A DNA stretch of 38,912 bases from DASYYE01 sp035946955 (GTDB lineage: Bacteria; Actinomycetota; Actinomycetes; Streptosporangiales; Streptosporangiaceae), in assembly GCA_035946955.1 (NCBI GenBank), contig DASYYE010000382.1, positions 1-38,912 on the forward strand, read 5' to 3'. Positions 24,331 to 31,529 of this stretch are shown piece after piece. The number at the start of each line of letters is the position of its first letter. Position 1 is the first letter of the stretch. The translations under genes and the position numbers were made by a program. Under the pieces are notes generated by a model that saw only the letters and a list, made by a program, of their open reading frames with translations, searched no databases and was not told the origin of the DNA.

Positions 24331-27315
24331 ATGCTCATGGAGCTCTTTGCCGACTACTTCGCGTCGTGGCTTTTCGGGTTAGTCGCTGACAAGAGCAGCA
24401 GATGGCTCGTCAGTCTCGTCATCGGCGACGATCTGGACCGTGAACTACGCCGGGCGGCCCGCGCCGCCGTTGCCTGCACCGTGCGGGAAGTGCTGCCGGC
24501 CGGCGTCCAGGACGTCGACAGCGCCGCCGGGTTCCTTATCGAGGCCATTGACGATTCGTTCGCGAGGCGGCCGGCTGGTGACCTGACCCATGCCAGGCAT
24601 GCGACTTTGCTGGAGGCGCTGGATGCTGGCATCGCGGCGCGTATCCTCCCGATCGGGGAGATACTGCATGGCGACGGCGCCGTGCGACCCGTGGGTATCT
24701 CGTCGCTGGATGTGGCTCAGGAACTGAGTGTCCAGCTAGTGCGGGAGATTGTCTTGCGCGGTGCCCGCGGCGGGCCTCTCAAGCCGCTGGCTGACCAGCT
24801 CAATGCCGATGTCACTCACCTGCAGGGCGAGCAGACGCTGGCGGTGCTCGGGCGGCTCGCCGACACGGTCACGCAGGCGCTCGCGCACCTCGAGGAGGCT
24901 AACGCCGGGCCGCGAGCGATGAGCACCCTGCCTGCAGATGCGGAGGCGTTTACGGGCCGGCAGGCGGAGGTCGAGCGGCTCATCGGAACCCTTCGCCAAG
25001 ACGGTCTGGCGCAGGGCGTTGTCACCGTCGACGCGATCAACGGGATGGCCGGAGTCGGCAAGACTGCGCTGGCCGTCCATGTTGCGCACCTGCTCGCTTC
25101 CCACTTCCCCGACGGCCAGTTGTATGTGCACCTGCACGGCCACACCCCGGGACAGCGGCCCGTCCGCCCGTTGTATGCTCTGTCGGCGCTGCTGCTGGAG
25201 ACGGGCTTTCCTCCCGACAGGATCCCGGCTGGCCTGGAAGAGTGCGCCGCGGTCTGGCGGGGCCACATGGCGCACCGCAAGGTGCTGCTGCTTCTTGACG
25301 ACGCCGCCAGCGCCGCGCAGGTACGGCCGCTGCTGCCAGGAAGCGCCGGAAGCCTGGTGCTGGTCACCAGCCGGCAGCGGCTTACAGCTCTTCCCGGAGC
25401 CCGCGCCATCACGATCGACGTCTTGTCCCCTGAGCATGCCGCCGACCTTTTCGTGCGACTGGCGGGCCGTGATGGTCTCACGGCCGGTGACCCGGCGGTG
25501 GCTGAGGTGGCGCGGCTGTGCGGAAACCTGCCGCTGGCGATCAGCCTGATGGCCGCGCAGCTCATGTGCCATCCAGCCTGGACACCTGCCGACCTAGCTG
25601 CAGATCTGGAGTCAGCGCAGTCCAGGCTGGGCTTGATAGTCGCCGGGGACATCTCCGTCGCACGGGCGATCGGCTTGTCCTACCGGAACCTAAAGCCAGG
25701 CCAGCGGCGGCTCTTCCGCCAGCTCAGCCTGTGCCCGGCCGCTGAGGTAGATGTATATACCGCTGCGGCTCTCGACGCCGCAGACCTGAAGGCCACCGCC
25801 CGGCGGCTCAGGGAACTGTCCGAGTACAACCTACTGCGCGAGAACTCCAAGGGCCGCTACAGCCTCCATGACCTCATCCGCGAGTACGCCCGCGCGCGTG
25901 CTCCCGGGGATTCCTCCAGGCAGGCCAGGGCCGCCAGGCGCCGGCTGCTGGACTACTACCTTCACTGCGCACGGGCCGCCGACCGCTATCTGCACCGGCG
26001 AACAGCAACTGGGATCCCTGGCGCAGTGACCCACCCCCCGTCAGCGGTGCCGCAGATCGAGAACTGGCGCGATGCCCTCCGGTGGATGGACGCCGAGCAC
26101 GTAAACGTGCACGACGCCACCCGCTATGCCGCCCTGCACGGCTGGCCACAGCACGCCATAGCGATCCCAGCCGCTATGAACAGCTACCTGCGCAGCACGG
26201 GAAACTGGAACGAATCTCGCGAGCTCACCAGCGTCGCCCTCCGCTCAGCGACAGCCCCCGGCGGGCAGGCCGCCAGGCCCTCCCTTCTTTGCGACCTGGG
26301 TGACCTGCACTACTTTGCGGGAGAATTCGACAGCGCCACCGATACCTTCACCATGGCCCTGGAGCTGGCACGTGACCTCCATGACCAGCTCGGCGAAGCT
26401 AACGCCCGGCTGCGGCTCTCCGCTGTGCAGACAGTGCGGGGACACGCGGACGAGGCCCTCGCCAGCATTGACCTGGCGGCGCGCATCTGCCATGACCTGG
26501 GAGACCTGCCCGGGCAGGCATGCGCGGCCATCTACCGGGGCGTAACGCAGTTCCACACCGGTCGGTTCGGTGAAGCCGAGCAGAACCTGTCCTCCGCCCG
26601 GGACATGTACCGTGCGCTTGGCATTCCGGGCGGGGAGGCCGATGCTCTCGGCTGGCTGGGCGCAGTCCAGCATGAGACAGGGCGCCTGGAATCGGCTGAG
26701 GCAAGCCTTACCCTGGCTGCGGATATGCACCACCAGGCCCGCGACCGGCTACAAGAGGTCGGCGATATCTACTATTTGGGCGCTGTTCAGCGGGATGCGG
26801 GGAAGTTCGAGGCCGCCACTCAGAACCTTCAGCTGGCCCTGCAGGTGTACCGCGACAGTGGCGACCTATTCGGCGAGGCGGGAGTGCTCAACCAACTGGG
26901 GAGACTGGAAGCAGAACAGGCAGCCCAGACACCCATTCCTTCATCCGGCCAGGAACGCGCCAGGACCGCGCTGGCCAGGGCGCTGGAACTCTACCGAAGC
27001 TTCAAGACGAAGATCGGCGAAGCTGAAGTCCTCAATACCCTCGGCAGGCTGGACCTGACCTCCGGAGACTACCGGCAAGCCCGCACGCACCTTGACGCCG
27101 CACTGGCCCGGGCTGAGGAGTCCGCCAGCAAACCAGAGAAAGCACGCGCCCTTGAGGGCATCGCTTTGTGCCTGATCGAGTCCGGCGAGCACCCACAAGC
27201 CATTGAACTCCTGCGGCAGGCCCATGCCATCTACCAGGAGATCAAGTCACCACACGCCCAGAGGGCCGAAAGACTCCTGAACGACCTGGCCAACACTGAA
27301 GAAGACCCTTGCTGA
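24331..27315 (+). CDS. NB-ARC/TPR STAND protein with an unassigned helical N-terminal domain
   Basis: The product has about 994 residues. Residues 1-205 are a helical domain of unknown function: an amphipathic start (MLMELFADYFASWLFGL), GDDLDRELRRAARAAVA, HATLLEALDAGIAARI, LVREIVLRGARGGPLKPLAD and QLNADVTHLQGEQ. An NB-ARC ATPase follows, with FTGRQ, the P-loop GMAGVGKTA at 238-246, Walker B KVLLLLDDA and LVLVTSRQRL. A winged-helix part ends RYSLHDLIREYAR. The C-terminal 400 residues are TPR repeats. No DNA-binding domain is present, so a regulator role is less likely than an effector or immune-sensor role. The frame is open from 24163, but codons before 24331 are atypical and antisense to a gene fragment; the ATG at 24331 follows GGGGG, and the ATGs at 24283 and 24337 are alternatives. 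Confidence 0.88.
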   Translation: MLMELFADYFASWLFGLVADKSSRWLVSLVIGDDLDRELRRAARAAVACTVREVLPAGVQDVDSAAGFLIEAIDDSFARRPAGDLTHARHATLLEALDAGIAARILPIGEILHGDGAVRPVGISSLDVAQELSVQLVREIVLRGARGGPLKPLADQLNADVTHLQGEQTLAVLGRLADTVTQALAHLEEANAGPRAMSTLPADAEAFTGRQAEVERLIGTLRQDGLAQGVVTVDAINGMAGVGKTALAVHVAHLLASHFPDGQLYVHLHGHTPGQRPVRPLYALSALLLETGFPPDRIPAGLEECAAVWRGHMAHRKVLLLLDDAASAAQVRPLLPGSAGSLVLVTSRQRLTALPGARAITIDVLSPEHAADLFVRLAGRDGLTAGDPAVAEVARLCGNLPLAISLMAAQLMCHPAWTPADLAADLESAQSRLGLIVAGDISVARAIGLSYRNLKPGQRRLFRQLSLCPAAEVDVYTAAALDAADLKATARRLRELSEYNLLRENSKGRYSLHDLIREYARARAPGDSSRQARAARRRLLDYYLHCARAADRYLHRRTATGIPGAVTHPPSAVPQIENWRDALRWMDAEHVNVHDATRYAALHGWPQHAIAIPAAMNSYLRSTGNWNESRELTSVALRSATAPGGQAARPSLLCDLGDLHYFAGEFDSATDTFTMALELARDLHDQLGEANARLRLSAVQTVRGHADEALASIDLAARICHDLGDLPGQACAAIYRGVTQFHTGRFGEAEQNLSSARDMYRALGIPGGEADALGWLGAVQHETGRLESAEASLTLAADMHHQARDRLQEVGDIYYLGAVQRDAGKFEAATQNLQLALQVYRDSGDLFGEAGVLNQLGRLEAEQAAQTPIPSSGQERARTALARALELYRSFKTKIGEAEVLNTLGRLDLTSGDYRQARTHLDAALARAEESASKPEKARALEGIALCLIESGEHPQAIELLRQAHAIYQEIKSPHAQRAERLLNDLANTEEDPC

Positions 27316-27326
27316 CCTGGCAAGAG

Positions 27327-27668
27327 CTATCTGTAATGACCCGAGAGGTTGGTGACGCGGCTGGTGGGCGGGAGGCCCTTGAGCGGGTGCGTCCCCGGTG
27401 ACAGTTGCAGGCGTGGAGCCCGGGTCAAGGGCGCTGCGGCGGTCGGATTCTGACTGGTAGAGGCGGGCGTAGGCCCATTCGTCCGCTAAGGCACGGTGGA
27501 ATCCCTTGACCCTGCCGTTGGTCTGGCCCAGTAGGGCCGAGTGCGCTTGTGGGTGATCCTAAGGCCGACGCAGGCGGCAGCCCAGTCACGGGACTGGCAG
27601 CAGGCAGCATTGTCGGACAAGACCATCTGCGCGAGTGTCCGGCGAGCTTTGCCTTTGAACACGATTCC
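27327..27668 (-). pseudogene. IS481-family transposase fragment (C-terminal DDE part), frameshifted
   Basis: Translated leftward in shifting frames this reads MVLSDNAACCQSRDWAA, then LRITHKRTRPYWA, then QTNGRVKGFHRALADEWAYAR with LYQSESDRRSAL, and ends HPLKGLPPTSRVTNLSGHYR with a stop at 27327. Those are the catalytic-core Asp-Asn, the Arg-Pro-Tyr/Gln-Thr-Asn-Gly and Phe-His-Arg/Leu-Ala-Glu-type motifs and the Ser-Arg-Val-Thr-Asn-Leu end of IS481 transposases. At least two indels break the frame, and the N-terminal half is absent. The stop lies 12 bases after the stop of the NB-ARC/TPR gene, and the upstream end lies close to the NACHT gene's stop. Confidence 0.8.
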
Positions 27669-27715
27669 GCAGGTGGTGGCATGCCCACTGCCAGCCCATG
27701 ATGACGGGCTTGCGT

Positions 27716-29950
27716 TCAGGGTTCTGGCGCCCGGTCACCCGAGGTTGCCATCGTTTCGGTATCGCGGTAGGTGGCAGCGAGGTGGTCTTGGAGCTCAGCA
27801 TGGCGGAACTGGTAGGCAGGGCCGACGGCGCGGAGCAGGCCGAGGCGGTGCGCGTCATCCAGGAACGGCATCAACGTGCGCGGCAGCCGACCGGCGCGGG
27901 CCAGCCGATAGGTGGCGATCAGGTAGGCCATCCAAGCGTGATGGTATCCGGCCACAAGTCCGGCTGTGAGCCCGAGTGTTAGCCCGCACGCGGGCCCGAC
28001 CGCAAACCCGAACCCGGGCGTGCCCGCGAGTCCCGCCGCGAGCCCGGTTGCCAGGCCGCCCGCCAGCCCAGACGCCAGCCCGACCGTGGTGGCGCGCATG
28101 AGGTTGAGAGCCCGGTCGGCCTGCCAACTGGTCAGTGGCGTATCAGCTTGGCCTGTTGGCGTCGGGGCCTCAGCCCATGCCGTAATCGCGGCTGCGAGCC
28201 CGTAGGTCAGCCCGGCAGCCAGCCCCACCGCGAGCCCGGCCGTGAGCCCGAGCGTGAACCCGAACGCAAGCCCAGTCACCACTCCCATCAGTAGCCCGAG
28301 CGTGACACCGAGGGCGAGCCCTAACGCGAACCCGCGGCTAAGCCCGCGCGCGGACCCAAGTACCCGTCCGCGCAGGCGAAGGTCGGCAAAGCCAGGCGGC
28401 TGGCGTGACCAGGACCGCGCCGCGAACCCGACCACGACTCCGCCCGCCAGGCCGAACCCGCCTCCTGTGAGCCCGGAAAGCAGGCCGGTTTTCAAACCCT
28501 CCGCAAGCCCGTCCGCGAGTGTGATCGCGAGCGTGATCGGAAGGGTGATCGCCAGCCCGGCCATGAGCCTGGTGGCACGTGTGATCGCGTGGGTGTCCTG
28601 GGCCAGGCGCCACCAGGCAAAGTCGCGGGTGCCGATGGCGCCGCCGGCCGGCAGGTGGGTCAGGTGATGGGCGTGGCAGCCGAGCCCGCGCCGCACCTGG
28701 GCGGGGTCGTGGTGGCGGCGGGGCCGGAACAGGTCGGCGGGGTCGCTGCTTGGTGGCCGGGTGCTGATGAGGGCTCCGATGAGCTGGTCGAACAGGTGGG
28801 CGCGCATCGCGGCGGTGCCAGGGAAACGGCCGGGGGCAAGCAGGTCTGCCGGGTCAGCGGCCGGGGTGATGTAGACGGCGCGCAGCAGCCACAATCCGAG
28901 CGCGCTGGCACAGATGTCGGCCAGTGAAGCGATCGGGCCGCCCAGTTGGGCGGGGTCGGCGCGCAGGCGGTCTAGGACCGGATCCCACACAGGCCGCGCT
29001 GCCGGAGACAGGCACCGGTACAGATAACCCGCAGCCGTGGCAGGGTCCAGCGGATCAGGTTCGATGACCACGGCCGAGGTGAGCACATCCCTTGCCTCGT
29101 CCACAGCGCGGCCGTACTCAGTGGTGCGGCTGGTCACGATGAGCTGGTCCCTGTCGCCCAGGGACCGGTTGAGCGCGGTGATCACCGCAGCCTGCACGGG
29201 CGGGGAGAGTTCATCCAGGCCATCCAGCACCGGCAGGATCTCCCCACGGTCCGCGAGGATCCTGGCCGCGTTGGAACCCAGACCTGCGGCGCGCAACGCT
29301 GGGTAGTCCTGGGCCAGCCGCACAGCCAGCCAGTCCCCTAGCAGAGGAAAGGCATGGGTGTCCCAGCCCGCCACCGACAACAACACTGGAACTGGCTCGT
29401 CGCTGTGCCGGGTCTCCAGCAGTTGCCGCAGCAGCTGCACGGCCAGGGTGGTCTTGCCTGTGCCCGGCCCGCCCAAGATGACCAGGCGGCGACGGCGCAT
29501 CGCGCGGAACTCACCGGCCAAGGCGGTGATGTCGTCGCTGGAGGCGGTCAGCCACAACGAGGCAGGAGTCAGGTTGGCGGGGTGGTCCATCATCTCCCTC
29601 CGTGTGAGCTGCCACCGCACCGGGATCGGGTCAGGGTCATCCAGCGACCGCAGCCTCGCCTCAGTGCGCCACTGCTCGCGGACCACCCCGGCCAGCAAAT
29701 CCTTGGCTTTTGCCACCTCAGGCGTGGTCGCCGCTACCTGGGAGATGGAGTTGCGCGACCACCACCACAACGGCAACGCCAGTGGCGGGACCATCAGCAC
29801 GACCGCTACCAGCTGCGCGACATTCGCGGCGACCAGCAGACCGCCCCTGCCTCGCAGCGCCAGCCCGACCACCGCGAGCGCCAGCATCAGGGCTAGCATT
29901 CCGGCCCACAGCGCAACCCCATACCGCCAGCGGCTGCCACCCCTCGCCAT
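27716..29950 (-). CDS. Membrane NACHT NTPase with a long glycine-zipper transmembrane region
   Basis: This protein of about 744 residues has two N-terminal membrane helices (about 12-33 and 38-64), a linker, then a NACHT ATPase with P-loop GGPGTGKTT at 160-168, the NACHT-type Walker B ILPVLDGLDEL at 238-248, and LIVTSRTTEYGR. After a helical middle comes a region of about 225 residues (462-686) made of glycine-spaced hydrophobic repeats such as LGLALGVTLGLLMGVVTGLAF, enough for some 8-10 tightly packed helices. The C-terminus ends with a short soluble domain (FLDDAHRLGLLRAVGPAYQF, RHAELQDHLA). NACHT proteins with variable effector ends include antiphage sensors; here the effector could be the membrane part. 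The ATG at 29950 has AGGA eight bases upstream; the ATG at 29959 is equally possible. It is bracketed by IS481 fragments. Confidence 0.9.
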   Translation of the reverse strand: MARGGSRWRYGVALWAGMLALMLALAVVGLALRGRGGLLVAANVAQLVAVVLMVPPLALPLWWWSRNSISQVAATTPEVAKAKDLLAGVVREQWRTEARLRSLDDPDPIPVRWQLTRREMMDHPANLTPASLWLTASSDDITALAGEFRAMRRRRLVILGGPGTGKTTLAVQLLRQLLETRHSDEPVPVLLSVAGWDTHAFPLLGDWLAVRLAQDYPALRAAGLGSNAARILADRGEILPVLDGLDELSPPVQAAVITALNRSLGDRDQLIVTSRTTEYGRAVDEARDVLTSAVVIEPDPLDPATAAGYLYRCLSPAARPVWDPVLDRLRADPAQLGGPIASLADICASALGLWLLRAVYITPAADPADLLAPGRFPGTAAMRAHLFDQLIGALISTRPPSSDPADLFRPRRHHDPAQVRRGLGCHAHHLTHLPAGGAIGTRDFAWWRLAQDTHAITRATRLMAGLAITLPITLAITLADGLAEGLKTGLLSGLTGGGFGLAGGVVVGFAARSWSRQPPGFADLRLRGRVLGSARGLSRGFALGLALGVTLGLLMGVVTGLAFGFTLGLTAGLAVGLAAGLTYGLAAAITAWAEAPTPTGQADTPLTSWQADRALNLMRATTVGLASGLAGGLATGLAAGLAGTPGFGFAVGPACGLTLGLTAGLVAGYHHAWMAYLIATYRLARAGRLPRTLMPFLDDAHRLGLLRAVGPAYQFRHAELQDHLAATYRDTETMATSGDRAPEP

Positions 29951-30096
29951 GACCGTCATCCTGGCAACCCGTGCATCGTCGCGCACCCTCTGGACACAAG
30001 TCGTGACCAACCCACCGAAATACGTGAAGGAGTCATCCCTGCGGGTCCGGCGGATGTCGCGCCGTTGACAGCAACATCCGCCAGGCCTTGCGAGCA

Positions 30097-30189
30097 TTGC
30101 CGCGCCACATCGGTGAGCGTGGCACCCTCATCCAGGACTTCCAGCACCACCCGGTACCGCTGCTCCACCAAACCCAGCTCCACCAGCAC
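30097..30189 (-). pseudogene. IS481-family transposase N-terminal fragment
   Basis: A GTG at 30189 behind a GGGAGGGGG run begins the peptide VLVELGLVEQRYRVVLEVLD, followed by EGATLTDVARQ, which is the opening and first helix-turn-helix of one IS481 transposase subgroup. Homology stops at about 30097 where the frame runs into unrelated text. Orientation is the same as for the C-terminal fragment at 27.3-27.7 kb. The N-terminal type seems to belong to another IS481 subgroup than that C-terminus, so they may be two elements. The intervening DNA to the tRNA gene is listed separately. Confidence 0.65.
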
Positions 30190-30277
30190 ACCCGGCCCCC
30201 TCCCTGCGACCAGCACTTGATCGCAGGCAAGCGCCCAGGCAGCCCAAAAGCGCGCAACTCACACGGAGTGTCGCGGA

Positions 30278-30334
30278 CCTACCGGAACTACCGTCGCCCA
30301 CCTACCGGAACCGCGTCCGCAACCGCGTCCGCAA
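30278..30334. repeat. Short direct repeats between an IS fragment and tRNA-Glu
   Basis: CCTACCGGAAC occurs at 30278-30288 and again at 30301-30311, and the 12-base unit CCGCGTCCGCAA is tandemly duplicated (30311-30322, 30323-30334). Variants of the ACCGG core recur to about 30400, and GATGACAA-type words repeat at 30409-30426. The stretch 30190-30484 has no gene. It lies on the 3' side of the tRNA-Glu gene. Confidence 0.6.
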
Positions 30335-30484
30335 ACTGTCGCCCAGGAACCGGAACTCAGGTGTCCAGCATCTACCGGGACCGCACACCGACCGGTAATG
30401 GTGCAACTCGATGACAAGTTGATGACAAATGATCAAGGCCTGGCCACCATAAGCGGTGACCAGGCCTGTGACGTGCGACTTACC

Positions 30485-30560
30485 TGGTAGCCCCGACCGG
30501 ATTTGAACCGGCGCTACCGCCTTGAGAGGGCGGCGTCCTGGGCCGCTAGACGACGGGGCC
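30485..30560 (-). tRNA. tRNA-Glu (anticodon CTC), CCA encoded
   Basis: The minus strand folds as a complete tRNA: 5' GGCCCCG with 3' CGGGGCT (first pair G-U), a D-arm with GTCTAGCGGCCCAGGAC, an anticodon arm CCGCC-CTCTCAA-GGCGG, and a T-arm CCGG-TTCAAAT-CCGG. The anticodon CTC is at 30524-30526 (plus-strand GAG), reading the Glu codon GAG. The terminal CCA is encoded at 30485-30487. Its 3' end faces the accessory part of the window, the usual side for element integration. Confidence 0.96.
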
Positions 30561-30716
30561 AGCGCACGTAACGGTAGCGCACCCTGGCGAGACCCGCCAA
30601 ACCGTCCTCCGTATTTGGGCCCGATACCAGGTGGGCAGGGCCATGTGTGACAGCGAGGCACCGCGGGGGCGGGCGGCGGTCCGCATGGCTGTCCGAAACA
30701 TGGGTATTTCCGGCGT

Positions 30717-31001
30717 GTGCTGATATACATCATCGTGCTACTGGTCGTAGGGCTGGTGGTGGGTGGGATCGCTCGCCTGCTCGTACCTGGGCAGGACCCG
30801 ATCGGCTGCCTGGGCACGATCGCCGTGGGCATCTTGGGGTCGCTCGTCGGCGGGTTCCTGGAAAACTTGATCTTCTACCACAGCCTGTCGGTCCACCGTT
30901 TCCGTCCCGTAGGGCTGATCGGGTCGGTTATCGGCGCGGTCATCGTCCTCTTGCTGCTGCGCTGGAGTGGCCTCGAAGCAGGACACCGGCGGCGTCACTG
31001 A
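30717..31001 (+). CDS. GlsB/YeaQ/YmgE-family small membrane protein
   Basis: This 94-residue protein has three hydrophobic helices (about 2-22, 33-50 and 66-84). The pattern GGIARLLVPGQDPIGCLGT followed by VGILGSLVGG is diagnostic of the transglycosylase-associated/GlsB family (Pfam Transgly_assoc), which is linked to envelope stress in several bacteria though without an enzymatic role of its own. The GTG at 30717 gives the conserved N-terminus. It lies between two tRNA genes on the other strand and the same strand respectively. Confidence 0.92.
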   Translation: MLIYIIVLLVVGLVVGGIARLLVPGQDPIGCLGTIAVGILGSLVGGFLENLIFYHSLSVHRFRPVGLIGSVIGAVIVLLLLRWSGLEAGHRRRH

Positions 31002-31101
31002 GACTGGGTGGGAGCCCGGTCGCCGCCCGGCTCTGGTTCGGCTACACTTCACACGCGCGAGCGAGCAAACCCCCAACACCTGGCGGCCATGCTCACTCCT
31101 G

Positions 31102-31173
31102 TGGGGTATGGGGTAATTGGCAGCCCGACGGGTTCTGGCCCCGTTAGTCTAGGTTCGAGTCCTGGTACCCCAG
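31102..31173 (+). tRNA. tRNA-Gln (anticodon CTG)
   Basis: The sequence folds as a full tRNA: acceptor TGGGGTA with TACCCCA, discriminator G, D-arm with GTAATTGGCAGC, anticodon arm ACGGG-TTCTGGC-CCCGT with CTG at 31135-31137, and T-arm with GGTTCGAGTCC. It reads the Gln codon CAG. CCA is not encoded. It is followed by a hairpin and then gltX, whose product in actinobacteria usually also charges this tRNA with Glu for later amidation. Confidence 0.96.
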
Positions 31174-31188
31174 CGGTTAACGCTGGTT

Positions 31189-31206
31189 GCTGGCCTTTCG
31201 GCCAGC
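31189..31206 (+). terminator. Hairpin after tRNA-Gln
   Basis: GCTGGCC pairs perfectly with GGCCAGC around a TTTC loop, 15 bases past the tRNA end. It is a likely terminator or processing site. Confidence 0.65.
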
Positions 31207-31529
31207 TTCGACAGGGCCCCGGCATTGGCCCGGGGTCCGAATCGCGGCGCTCCTACATTGCGGTGGTCTCGGTTCGGTTTTCCACCTCTGACCGTGCCCC
31301 CACGTGATGGTGCGGTTGGCCTCTCTTCTGCTTCTCCCTGCCTCCGCCTCCTCTGGCCCGCGTCGCCTCTGCCTGCGCCTCCCCACCCACGCCTCCCCTG
31401 ACCGACCCCTCCTCTGCCCTGCTCCGCCTGTGGCCACCTCCTCGGCCCCACGCCGCATCCCTGACTCCTCCTCCGCTGCCTGCGGCGTCTCTGGGGCTTT
31501 CTGGGGCGTGTGGTGCCTAGGCTGGACTG
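31207..31529. other. Leader region of gltX with a long pyrimidine-rich tract
   Basis: No gene is seen. From about 31315 to 31480 the plus strand is almost purely C and T with CCTC/GCCTC words repeated many times, so open frames on the minus strand are Gly/Arg/Glu low-complexity text. The stretch directly precedes the gltX start and must contain its promoter. Confidence 0.6.

Noticed and set aside
27960..28600. Possible CRISPR-like array from repeated AGCCCG words
   Set aside because: The repeats are short, irregularly spaced and in phase with glycine codons of the NACHT membrane region; there are no spacers of constant length and no cas genes.
27327..30189. A single IS481 element interrupted by the NACHT gene
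   Set aside because: The N- and C-terminal motifs seem to come from different IS481 subgroups and the middle of the transposase is missing, so one continuous element is not supported; reported as two fragments instead.
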